Positions 6,550 to 13,768 of a stretch of DNA of 17,148 nucleotides are shown piece by piece. The stretch's first letter is position 1. Each line of letters starts with the position of its first letter. This DNA is from Spirochaetia bacterium (GTDB lineage Bacteria > Spirochaetota > Spirochaetia > Sphaerochaetales > Sphaerochaetaceae), in contig SABI01000027.1 in assembly GCA_009929055.1 (NCBI GenBank), forward strand, positions 1 to 17,148, written 5' to 3'. The notes under the pieces are model-generated. The model ran no database searches, had not been told where the DNA came from, and saw only the letters and a program-made list of their open reading frames with translations. The position numbers and the translations under genes were made by a program.

Positions 6550-7492
6550 TTCCTCTTTTTTCCAAGAAAGAGGCAAGGGGAGAGGCAAAATGGGGAGGAA
6601 AAGGATTCTCTTTACTAAAGTCTGGTATCCAATCAACATTATCTTCTAACTCTTGAACATACCCATCCTCAATCCCTAATTTATCAAGATAATCTAATAA
6701 TTCATTATATTCTTTTTCACTTATATAAGGCTCTCCGGTTCTCTCCTTTGGATTAATAAATTGAACCATGAGAGAGAGATGGGCTCGCTCTTTAAGATGT
6801 GTTGAAAAGTAATCTAATACTTCATAGGTAGACTTTAGTGAAGAGGGAAATACAAGATGACGAATAAGAAGTCCAAAGAGAGAGCCTTCTTCATCAACAT
6901 AGGTTCTCTTATCTAGTGCGATAAGATAATCAACAACATCTCTAATTACATTGGGATACTGTTTGTAAGAGCAATAGGTCACACTTGTTTTCTCATCAAG
7001 AGTTTTAATATCGATAAGATAAAGATCTATAAGATCATCAATAAGAGCTAGCCCCTCAATACTCTCAAAACCTGATGAGTTCCATACTATAGGAATAGTA
7101 AGTCCTCTCTCTTTTGCAATAATAAGTGATTCTCTAATTGATGGGATAAAATGGGTCCCTGTAATAAGATTGATAGTAGCGGCGCCAATATCTTGTAGCT
7201 CTATCATATAACTAGCTAGTTCTTCTTCACTTACCAATGTATGAAAAGTAGTATGGAAAGAACTAATTTGTTCATTTTGACAAAAAGGGCAATGTAAAGA
7301 ACACCCAGTAAAAAAGATAGTGCCTGAGCCTATTTCCTTACTAATAGGAGGCTCTTCCCCTTTATGGAGTCCAATCCAAGCAATATTCATTTCACTCGAT
7401 TGTCCACACACTCCTAATTCTCCAATAGTTCGGTCCACTTTACACCTATGTGGACAGAGAATGCATGATGTGTATTGCCTCTTACTACTCAC
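6539..7492 (-). CDS. Radical SAM protein, PflX / pyruvate-formate-lyase-activase-like
   Basis: This is a [4Fe-4S] enzyme of 317 residues that would cleave S-adenosylmethionine to a radical. The cluster motif is GCSLHCPFCQN with Cys64, Cys68 and Cys71 (CxxxCxxC). An extra N-terminal cysteine set, CILCPHRC (10-17) plus GVCG (28-30), and the stretch EEPPISKEIGSGTIFFTGC match the COG1313 PflX group, whose substrate is not settled. INLITGTHFIPSI and PIVWNSSGFES (the NSSGY-like strand) agree. The start is GTG at 7492, preceded by GGAGG with 4 bases between; the ATG-only reading would lose the cysteine-rich N-terminus. No glycyl-radical enzyme lies in the window, so a role in activating pyruvate formate-lyase is not supported by context. 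The 3' end overlaps pyrH tail to tail. Confidence 0.87.
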   Translation of the reverse strand: MSSKRQYTSCILCPHRCKVDRTIGELGVCGQSSEMNIAWIGLHKGEEPPISKEIGSGTIFFTGCSLHCPFCQNEQISSFHTTFHTLVSEEELASYMIELQDIGAATINLITGTHFIPSIRESLIIAKERGLTIPIVWNSSGFESIEGLALIDDLIDLYLIDIKTLDEKTSVTYCSYKQYPNVIRDVVDYLIALDKRTYVDEEGSLFGLLIRHLVFPSSLKSTYEVLDYFSTHLKERAHLSLMVQFINPKERTGEPYISEKEYNELLDYLDKLGIEDGYVQELEDNVDWIPDFSKENPFPPHFASPLASFLEKRGTIQ

Positions 7493-7545
7493 TTTACCTC
7501 CATGGTAACTTGACCTATATGATGAAATATACGATGTTAGTGTAT

Positions 7546-8601
7546 ATGGGATTGTTAGATTACCTCAAGAGAAGAAGTGATAAAAAGAGGGGCAAAGAGC
7601 GTTTTATTCTCTGTTTAGATGGAGGTGGTATGAGAGGAATCATACCTGCCACCCTTTTAATGCACATAGAAAAGACTCTTCATACTATTAGCGATGATAG
7701 ACCTCTGTATTCTCACTTTGATCTTATTGCAGGAACGAGTACTGGTGGGCTCATTGCCCTTGCCCTCTCTAGTCCTTTCAAAAACGAGTTATTTAATCAT
7801 GTTGATAAAAGCATGAGTATGGTAAGTAATATTGCCCAAATTTATCGTGAATATGGTCAAACAATATTTCCTAAAGGAAATTCTATTTTTCCAACTCAGG
7901 TAATTAACCAACTCTTTAGTCACAAATATGATGACGCCTCCTTTAACCATCTTTTATACAACTTATTTGGTAATACTACCCTCCAAGAAGCCCTTACCCC
8001 AACAATGGTAGTCTCTTATAACTATACACACGATAAACCCTATATTTTTAGTAACACACTTACCCCCCACGCCTTAGTGAGACTAGCAGCAAGGGCTACG
8101 AGTGCAGCTCCTACCTACTTCCCTCCTGCTTTCTATTTTGATGAAATATCAAAAGAAAATATCCCTCTTATTGATGGAGGAGTTGTTGCAAACAACCCAG
8201 TTCTCTACGCCTATAAAGAGGCGAAAAGACTTTATCCCGAGGCAGAAAAATTCCACATCATCTCCCTTGGAACAGGAAAATCATCTCAGCGTATTGAGAT
8301 TGACAAATCTAATGGTGGAGTCCTAAGTTGGTTTGATCCAGTAAGGGGTACCCCTTTGCACCAAATATATGCCTCTTGTCAGATGAATACATCAGATGAA
8401 ATTGCTCACATACTTGATGATGTAACATATCTAAGAATTCATAAAGATATTGGTAAGAAAATCAAACTAGATGAAACAGACCCTAAAATCCTCACTCACA
8501 TGAGTGACTTTGCAGATGATCTCTTTAATGAATACAAAGAGGAAATTACTTCTTATCTTTCTTTATGTAGCCAAATAAAGATTAAACCCAATAGGCCCTA
8601 A
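7546..8601 (+). CDS. Patatin-like phospholipase
   Basis: A predicted serine lipid acyl hydrolase, 351 residues from the ATG at 7546. It shows all three patatin signatures: DGGGMRGIIPA with the oxyanion-hole glycines (25-31), GTSTGG with the nucleophile Ser65 (63-68), and the dyad aspartate Asp210 in LIDGGVVANNP. ATSAAPTYFPPA is also typical. No signal peptide or membrane helix is evident, so it acts in the cytosol or on the inner leaflet. The frame opens as far back as 7450, but the conserved core begins 20 residues after 7546 and the earlier codons overlap the divergent gene. ATGs at 7519, 7522 and 7534 are alternatives, and none has a good ribosome site, so the start is uncertain. The full DGGGxRG/GTSTGG/DGG pattern is shared with plant patatins and with CapV-type defence effectors. 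No CD-NTase is seen here. The next gene starts 10 bp downstream. Confidence 0.85.
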   Translation: MGLLDYLKRRSDKKRGKERFILCLDGGGMRGIIPATLLMHIEKTLHTISDDRPLYSHFDLIAGTSTGGLIALALSSPFKNELFNHVDKSMSMVSNIAQIYREYGQTIFPKGNSIFPTQVINQLFSHKYDDASFNHLLYNLFGNTTLQEALTPTMVVSYNYTHDKPYIFSNTLTPHALVRLAARATSAAPTYFPPAFYFDEISKENIPLIDGGVVANNPVLYAYKEAKRLYPEAEKFHIISLGTGKSSQRIEIDKSNGGVLSWFDPVRGTPLHQIYASCQMNTSDEIAHILDDVTYLRIHKDIGKKIKLDETDPKILTHMSDFADDLFNEYKEEITSYLSLCSQIKIKPNRP

Positions 8602-8611
8602 GGATACAATT

Positions 8612-9016
8612 ATGGCAGGTAGACACCCAAAACAACAAATTATTGAAACTAATATGAGAAAACTCTGTGATGCATTAGATGAATACTTGGAAGAAAAATA
8701 TGAAGAGGCCTATCCTCTCCATCCTAATAGAACCGAAAGAGGGAAAGCAGGAAGTGTAGCGTATGATGGACTCTTTAGTACAGGAACAAAATTCACTTTA
8801 GGGTATGGGTCAAAAAGTGGAAGAGGATATCTTGTAGATATTGAAATTATTACATTAGAGAAAGTACATCAACAAATGAGAGAAACTATTGAACATGATG
8901 CGGTTGATTTCTTAAAAGAACATATAAGCGATTACTTTCCTACAAGAGAACTCGATATCATAAAAGAGGGGAAAGTCTTTAAAATAGTAGGGGACTTTTC
9001 TCTCGGTTCACTCTAA
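8612..9016 (+). CDS. Unknown 134-residue protein paired with the patatin gene
   Basis: I do not recognise this family. The protein starts MAGRHPKQQIIETNMRKLC, is rich in charged residues early (DEYLEEKYEEAYP), then has a glycine-rich stretch FSTGTKFTLGYGSKSGRGYLVDIEI that looks like two beta strands joined by a turn. A helix (LEKVHQQMRETIEHDAVDFLKEH) and a final strand pair (KVFKIVGDFSLGSL) follow. It has no signal peptide, membrane segment or cysteine-based metal motif, so it is probably cytosolic and alpha/beta. The ATG is 10 bp after the lipase stop, with AAGGA 8 bases upstream, so the two are very likely one transcript. It could regulate, inhibit or recruit the lipase, but only the gene order supports that. 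The frame shows normal coding character. Confidence 0.75.
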   Translation: MAGRHPKQQIIETNMRKLCDALDEYLEEKYEEAYPLHPNRTERGKAGSVAYDGLFSTGTKFTLGYGSKSGRGYLVDIEIITLEKVHQQMRETIEHDAVDFLKEHISDYFPTRELDIIKEGKVFKIVGDFSLGSL

Positions 9017-9021
9017 TATCT

Positions 9022-9852
9022 TTAGTGCGAAATCATCACTAATTCATATGCAATGCTTTCAGGGGAGACTCCATGACGAGGGGGAACTTCCCTCTGATGT
9101 GAATATTCTACCGCCTTCTTTACTAAATATGCCGCATCAGCAACAGCAGAGGAGAAATCTGCTCCTTGCAATAATCTTCCAGTAAGAATTGAAGCAAAGA
9201 GATCCCCACATCCAGGATAACTTACTGGAATATGTTGTTGCGAAAAATGGGCAAAGGTATCTTTAATTTTATCGTATGAAACAACAAGGGAATTATTTTT
9301 TTCCATGATGCTAGTAATAACGACATATGCAGGCCCAAGCTCTGAAATTCGCTTTGCCCAAGAAGAGGCCTCTTTAACTGAAAGATTCGTGTTATATTCT
9401 TCATCTAATAATAGAGCAGCCTCTGTAATATTTGGGGTAACAACATCTGCAAAGGAGATGAGTTTTTTCATATCTTCTACCAGGTGATGTGTTATTGGAT
9501 CATATAAGGAGCCACTATCTCCTAGAACAGGATCAATCACCACTAAGGGATGATCTTTTCTTTGCCAAGTAATCAAATCAAGAAGAGTACTCACACATCG
9601 TTCACTTCCTAAAAAACCTGAATAAATAGCATCGAATGTTAAATTTAGAGTTTTCCAGTGGGCAATAATCAAAGAGAGTTCATCAATGAGATCTGTGTAA
9701 AAGAAATTGGGAAATCCATCAGTTTGGGTAGAAAGAAGAGCTGTAGGAAGGGGAGAGACTTCAAGTCCCATCATAGAAAGGGTGGGTATTACTACAGTTA
9801 GAGAGGATTTCGCATAACACGATAAGTCATGCATAGCAGCAACGGTTTTCAT
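9022..9852 (-). CDS. Pyridoxal/pyridoxamine kinase (PdxY/PdxK family)
   Basis: A ribokinase-fold enzyme of 276 residues that phosphorylates B6 vitamers with ATP to feed the PLP salvage pathway. The N-terminus carries AAMHDLSCYAKSSLTVVIP, the family's substrate-side start, followed by LPTALLSTQTDGF. DPVLGDSG (107-114) and TPNITEA (139-145) are conserved kinase elements. The anion-hole and catalytic-base motif is YPGCGDLFASILTG with Asp217. The wording matches the pyridoxamine-kinase group of anaerobes better than E. coli PdxK, which I cannot separate firmly. The ATG at 9852 has only a weak site (AGAGAAT). The gene is divergent from the mutase with a 72-bp shared promoter region and ends 5 bp from the unknown small gene. 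Confidence 0.88.
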   Translation of the reverse strand: MKTVAAMHDLSCYAKSSLTVVIPTLSMMGLEVSPLPTALLSTQTDGFPNFFYTDLIDELSLIIAHWKTLNLTFDAIYSGFLGSERCVSTLLDLITWQRKDHPLVVIDPVLGDSGSLYDPITHHLVEDMKKLISFADVVTPNITEAALLLDEEYNTNLSVKEASSWAKRISELGPAYVVITSIMEKNNSLVVSYDKIKDTFAHFSQQHIPVSYPGCGDLFASILTGRLLQGADFSSAVADAAYLVKKAVEYSHQREVPPRHGVSPESIAYELVMISH

Positions 9853-9857
9853 AATTC

Positions 9858-9901
9858 TCTATACTAACTATCTTGTCGCCTTAAGACAAGGGGGATATAC
9901 T
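9858..9901. promoter_or_regulatory. Divergent promoters sharing an inverted repeat
   Basis: CTTGTC (9872-9877) and GACAAG (9885-9890) form a perfect inverted repeat around 7 bases. Rightward, TTGTCG (9873-9878), 17 bases, then TATACT (9896-9901) makes a fair promoter for the mutase, with its start near 9908. Leftward, TTGTCT (9889 back to 9884), 17 bases, then TAGTAT (9866-9861) could serve the B6 kinase but its -10 is weak. Each -35 lies in one arm of the repeat. Confidence 0.45.
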
Positions 9902-9924
9902 CATATATATAAAGAGAGGAGTGT

Positions 9925-11721
9925 ATGGTGAATTCTTACCAATTTCTACTAGATAGATTAACTGGTGCAAACCCAACTATGGATGAGATCTATCGAGCAT
10001 TTGATGAGATGGTTGTGAGTGTCTCTGGATGGAGAAAAATTTTTAGTGGCACTAAAGATGAACAAGATAAAGGAGTTGAAATTTCAACAGTAGATGCCTT
10101 TCTCGTTGCAATAGCCACCCTCTCTTGTATAAAAAGTCTCCCTTATACAAAAGTTATTCTAGCCCATGATGCTCGCCCCACGAGCCCGACTATTGCGAGT
10201 ATTGCACTACGTATCCTCCTTTCTCACTCAATAGAAGTGGAATACATTGGTGTAGCTAGTGCACCAGAAGCTTTTGCATATTCAACTAAGAATCTAGATT
10301 CTTACTTCTTCTATATTAGTGCATCGCATAACCCTATTGGTCATAATGGGTTTAAGTTCGGCCATGATGGGGGAGTCTTTGATAAAGAAATATCAACTAA
10401 GATGATAGCCTCTTTTAGAACTCATATCACTAACCCCCAAAACGTTCAGCATGTACAAGAGCTCAGTAATGGGGTAGATGATAATCTCATCCTATCTGTC
10501 TTAGAGAAACAAGAACAAGGCAAGAAGGGAGCTTTAGAGGCATATTATGACTTGTTGATGACCACTAATGACCTCGTTAATCGAAAAGAAGAGTTCTCTC
10601 TTAATATGAAAGAACATCCTATTGGAATTATTGCTGAATTGAATGGAAGTGCTCGGGGTGTTTCAATTGATTCTTATCTTTTCTCCTCCTTAGGGATAGA
10701 TTGTAAAGTTTTTAATGGAAACCCTGGAGAGGTAGTTCATGAAATCGTCCCTGAGGGGGAAAACCTTGATCTTTGTAATTCCCTTTTGTTTGAAGAGCAT
10801 GGAAGGGATAAGAAGTTTGTCTTAGGGTATGTCCCCGATAATGATGGAGATAGAGGAAATATTGTCTACTGGGATGAAGTAAGTAAGAAGGTGAACACCT
10901 TAAGCGCTCAAGAATTATTTGCCCTTATATCTTTAATTGAATTACACCTTAAAAAAGAACAAAATAAAAAATTAGCAATAGTGGTTAATTGCCCCACAAG
11001 TTTACTCATTGATAATATAGCCGAGCGCCTTGATGTTCATGTTGGACGAACTGAAGTGGGAGAAGCTCATGTAGTTCAACGGGGGCAAGAATTAAGAGCT
11101 GATGGATATTGTGTCCCTATCGTAGGAGAAGGATCAAACGGGGGAATCATTAGTCACCCTTGTAAGGTAAGAGACCCAATGAACACTCTTTTATCATTAG
11201 CTAGATTACTAAGTGACGAAAAACTATTCCAAAAAGTTACCCGCCTACAAAACTCAAAACTATCTATTGCCCTTGCTATACGGTCTCTTGAAAAAAGGAC
11301 AATTACCGGTAGTTTCTCATCAAAAGGGAAATTGAATATTAAGTGTGATGACCATGGACTATTAAAAGATGCCTATGAAAAACACTTTGCTGCAAGCTTT
11401 ACGAAAAGAAAAGAGGAACTGCTTGAAAAATATGGAATTGAAAGCTATTCAATAGAGCAAACAGAAGGAACTGTTGTACGCCATGGTGGAGGACGGGAAA
11501 ACCGAACCTCCCCCTATAGGGGAGGATATAAAGTTCTTTTACATGATACACAACAGAGAATTACTGACTTTATGTGGATGAGAGGCAGTGGTACTGAAAA
11601 AATCTTTCGTGTCATGGTTGATGCTCAAGGAGATAATCAAGGGAGGCACGATTATCTTTTAGCTTGGCACCATAGCCTTATTCAAGCAGCAGACAAAGAG
11701 GCAAGTAGGAAATCACACTAG
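9925..11721 (+). CDS. Phosphoglucomutase/phosphomannomutase family enzyme
   Basis: An alpha-D-phosphohexomutase of 598 residues interconverting hexose 1- and 6-phosphates, most simply glucose-1-P and glucose-6-P. All four active-site loops are visible: SASHNPIGHNG with the phosphorylated Ser134; the metal loop DNDGDRGN (305-312), whose three aspartates bind Mg; the sugar loop GEGSNGGI (401-408); and the phosphate-binding RGSGTEKIFRVMVDA (553-567). At 598 residues it is longer than PMM/PGM of about 450-460 and nearer the PgcA/eukaryotic PGM size. The sugar loop has an extra Asn within the usual GE.SGG pattern. The ATG follows AGAGAGGAG with 3 bases between. Its 3' end overlaps the convergent hexokinase by 9 bp, and together the two enzymes link glucose to glucose-1-P for polysaccharide or cell-envelope synthesis. 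The preference between glucose and mannose phosphate cannot be read here. Confidence 0.9.
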   Translation: MVNSYQFLLDRLTGANPTMDEIYRAFDEMVVSVSGWRKIFSGTKDEQDKGVEISTVDAFLVAIATLSCIKSLPYTKVILAHDARPTSPTIASIALRILLSHSIEVEYIGVASAPEAFAYSTKNLDSYFFYISASHNPIGHNGFKFGHDGGVFDKEISTKMIASFRTHITNPQNVQHVQELSNGVDDNLILSVLEKQEQGKKGALEAYYDLLMTTNDLVNRKEEFSLNMKEHPIGIIAELNGSARGVSIDSYLFSSLGIDCKVFNGNPGEVVHEIVPEGENLDLCNSLLFEEHGRDKKFVLGYVPDNDGDRGNIVYWDEVSKKVNTLSAQELFALISLIELHLKKEQNKKLAIVVNCPTSLLIDNIAERLDVHVGRTEVGEAHVVQRGQELRADGYCVPIVGEGSNGGIISHPCKVRDPMNTLLSLARLLSDEKLFQKVTRLQNSKLSIALAIRSLEKRTITGSFSSKGKLNIKCDDHGLLKDAYEKHFAASFTKRKEELLEKYGIESYSIEQTEGTVVRHGGGRENRTSPYRGGYKVLLHDTQQRITDFMWMRGSGTEKIFRVMVDAQGDNQGRHDYLLAWHHSLIQAADKEASRKSH

Positions 11722-13017
11722 AGGAGCAACTGCAGCACCAATAATAGGAGAATTATCTATTTGTACAATTTTATAATATCTATGGTGTTGTTTTGTTAAA
11801 AATTCATCTAGATACATTTTTGTATAAAATTCTAATTTCTCTGTTTTGTAGAAAGTCGTTCCATCAGCATTTATTAAGACAGGATGCCGAGGATTTATCC
11901 CACCCTGTGTCGATAACACAGCTGCAGATAAATTTATTGCAGTAAGTTTAGCAGCGCGTCTGATGATTGAATCGAGCAATAAATATAAAGCAGTAGCATC
12001 TTCTTCATTGGTTATACACTTTACCAAATCATATTCTTTGTTGAGGGGCATCTCTAAATAATTACTCATCCGAGTGGTATTAATTGGTTCAATTCGTTTA
12101 TATAAAGAGGAGAATTCTTTTGACAAAAGGCCCTCTTCAATTGCTTTTTCAATAACAAGACGACTAAAAGCACCTAAATAGGCTCCACTGATTATTTTCT
12201 CAAAATGGTAGATTGATGGATCCTTTGTTGTTTGAAAAAATAATTCATCTATAGGACCCACAGTAAGATCATAATTTCCTGACTCAACATTAACTATTTG
12301 ATTGCCAAGGGGTAGATGGGGAAGTTTCTTAATTTCATTGTTGTTTTCAATATAAGCGGTATTTGTCCCTGTTCCTAAAATAAACCCAATAAAAGTACTA
12401 TAGTCCGAAGAATCTTTACTTGCTTTACCAGCGAGTAAGGTAGCGACTGTATCATTTAATACAGCGACTTTCTTCTCTTTTACATCATATCCTCTGTTGG
12501 CTAACTCTTCTAATAGAGAAGCCCCTACCCTTTTTCCTATTACCTGTGGAGCTTTTATCTCTTTTGAAAAGACAATAGGGATTCCATCTCTCTGTGGGGT
12601 AATAGTTGCAGCATATGAGAAACAAAACCCAATGTAATTGCTCTCATGTATAATAGGTTCTACTCCATCAGCTAATATTGAAAAGAATTCAGAAGCACTC
12701 ACTTCATGGTGAACTCCAGGCATTCCTGTTTTCTTGTAGTGGGAAATGACTGGGTTAAGATCTTCATCAAAGGTAACAAGGGCAACTCTAAAATTAGTTC
12801 CCCCTGCATCGAGAACTATTACTTTATCACCACCTTTAATCTCAGCATCTGCTGCTGTATAGGTAGGAATCATTGCTAATGAACCACTAGAATCTCCTAT
12901 TAATCCTTTTTTCATTTCACCTAAAAAAGAATCACAACTACTATTCATATCGATTGCTTGTTCATGAAGTTTATATTTTTCTAAAAATTGTAGAGTACGA
13001 GTAATAGTTTTATCCAT
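11713..13017 (-). CDS. Hexokinase, eukaryotic-type (hexokinase family 1/2)
   Basis: It phosphorylates glucose and other hexoses with ATP at the entry to glycolysis. It is 434 residues from the ATG at 13017, which lies 6 bases after GAGGTGG. A TTG 15 bases further upstream sits within that site and is unlikely as a start. Motifs: VIVLDAGGTNFRV with Asp70 (phosphate 1), GFCFSYAATI (130-139, the sugar-binding LGFTFSFP equivalent), VLNDTVATLL with catalytic Asp189, GFILGTGTNTAYIE (211-224), and VNVESGNYD (242-250) in place of the usual NTEWG; the glucose-contact Glu is kept and the Trp is lost. The family is eukaryotic in the main but is known in treponemes and related spirochaetes, which supports the taxonomic guess. 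The secreted-protein gene lies 52 bp upstream on the same strand and may share its transcript. The stop is TGA. Confidence 0.9.
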   Translation of the reverse strand: MDKTITRTLQFLEKYKLHEQAIDMNSSCDSFLGEMKKGLIGDSSGSLAMIPTYTAADAEIKGGDKVIVLDAGGTNFRVALVTFDEDLNPVISHYKKTGMPGVHHEVSASEFFSILADGVEPIIHESNYIGFCFSYAATITPQRDGIPIVFSKEIKAPQVIGKRVGASLLEELANRGYDVKEKKVAVLNDTVATLLAGKASKDSSDYSTFIGFILGTGTNTAYIENNNEIKKLPHLPLGNQIVNVESGNYDLTVGPIDELFFQTTKDPSIYHFEKIISGAYLGAFSRLVIEKAIEEGLLSKEFSSLYKRIEPINTTRMSNYLEMPLNKEYDLVKCITNEEDATALYLLLDSIIRRAAKLTAINLSAAVLSTQGGINPRHPVLINADGTTFYKTEKLEFYTKMYLDEFLTKQHHRYYKIVQIDNSPIIGAAVAPLV

Positions 13018-13069
13018 AGATAGCCACCTCAATAATAATGTAATTCATAGTGTAAACTCTCTAGAGGAA

Positions 13070-13699
13070 TTAGTCTATTTCAAAAATACTAAATGCAGAT
13101 TTAAGGGCATCTTCTTTATTTACCAGAAGTGTTAATGGAATAATAGAACCTCTCTTCTCCCCCTCGAGGGGTATAGTGAAGGTGAATTCAATAGAAAAAG
13201 AATTGCTAATTCTATTTCCTTCAACGAGAAAGGATCCTTCTCCATCGTATCTAAACGGAGTAGAAGTTGCTATTCGTATTGCCCCTAAAGATCCTGTTAA
13301 AATAATCTCTTGTTCACTAAGATGTTGTTTTTGTAGATAATTTTTTATAAATTCGTAATTATTAAATATACTTGTAATACTTTCAAACAACATCTCAAAA
13401 AATCCTTTAGGCTTCGCAACGGGTGGAGGAAATGAGAGGAATGTTTTCCTCAATGCCCCAATATCACTCTTTTCGAGCGTGAAAAAAAACTTACTAGCAC
13501 TACCATCTTTGTTAATTGATGCATCAGGGAAAGAGTAGGGAGGTGTAAGAAGAGTGACTCCCTGAGTAGCTGCTGCTGCAACTATGATAGATTGAAGAGC
13601 AAGGGTAATATCATCCTCTTTTACAGTAGTTGAATATGTATTAGTAATTGAGAAAACGCTAATAATTAATAGGAAGATTCCTTTTTTAATATGTTTCAT
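13070..13699 (-). CDS. Secreted or periplasmic protein of unknown function
   Basis: 209 residues with a clear Sec signal peptide: basic start MKHIKK, hydrophobic core GIFLLIISVFSI, and a likely cut after TNTYS (residue 23). There is no cysteine at the cut, so it is not a lipoprotein. The mature part has an alanine-rich helix (LQSIIVAAAATQGV), a proline-rich turn, and a C-terminal half of alternating hydrophobic strands (IILTGSLGAIRIAT, FSIEFTFTIPL, IIPLTLLVN) that looks beta-rich. I do not recognise the family. The ATG lies only 69 bp from the divergent sbcB start and no Shine-Dalgarno is apparent, so expression may be weak or the start atypical. Its position before hexokinase on the same strand suggests cotranscription; a link to sugar metabolism is not shown. 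Confidence 0.75.
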   Translation of the reverse strand: MKHIKKGIFLLIISVFSITNTYSTTVKEDDITLALQSIIVAAAATQGVTLLTPPYSFPDASINKDGSASKFFFTLEKSDIGALRKTFLSFPPPVAKPKGFFEMLFESITSIFNNYEFIKNYLQKQHLSEQEIILTGSLGAIRIATSTPFRYDGEGSFLVEGNRISNSFSIEFTFTIPLEGEKRGSIIPLTLLVNKEDALKSAFSIFEID

Positions 13700-13726
13700 A
13701 TGAGTTTTAGGATACTCATTTTATCC
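13700..13726. promoter_or_regulatory. Overlapping inverted repeats between divergent genes
   Basis: ATGAGT (13700-13705) pairs with ACTCAT (13714-13719), and GGATA (13710-13714) pairs with TATCC (13722-13726). The two stems share bases, so only one could form at a time if transcribed. They fill nearly half of the 69-bp gap between the secreted-protein gene and sbcB and touch the former's start codon. A regulator site or a switchable leader is possible; both stems are short enough to be chance. Confidence 0.3.
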
Positions 13727-13768
13727 TCTCTCTGTCAAATTCAAACAGAGTGTGATAAAGTATTTTTT

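Noticed and set aside
7450..7545. Longer N-terminus for the patatin-like protein
   Set aside because: These codons overlap the 5' end of the divergent radical SAM gene, are not patatin-like, and the conserved core begins after 7546.
8612..9016. Small gene as a CD-NTase making this a CBASS operon
   Set aside because: At 134 residues it is far too short and shows no GS...DxD nucleotidyltransferase motif.
13691..13768. Upstream start for exonuclease I
   Set aside because: It would overlap the start of the divergent secreted-protein gene, and E. coli ExoI homology begins at the ATG at 13769.
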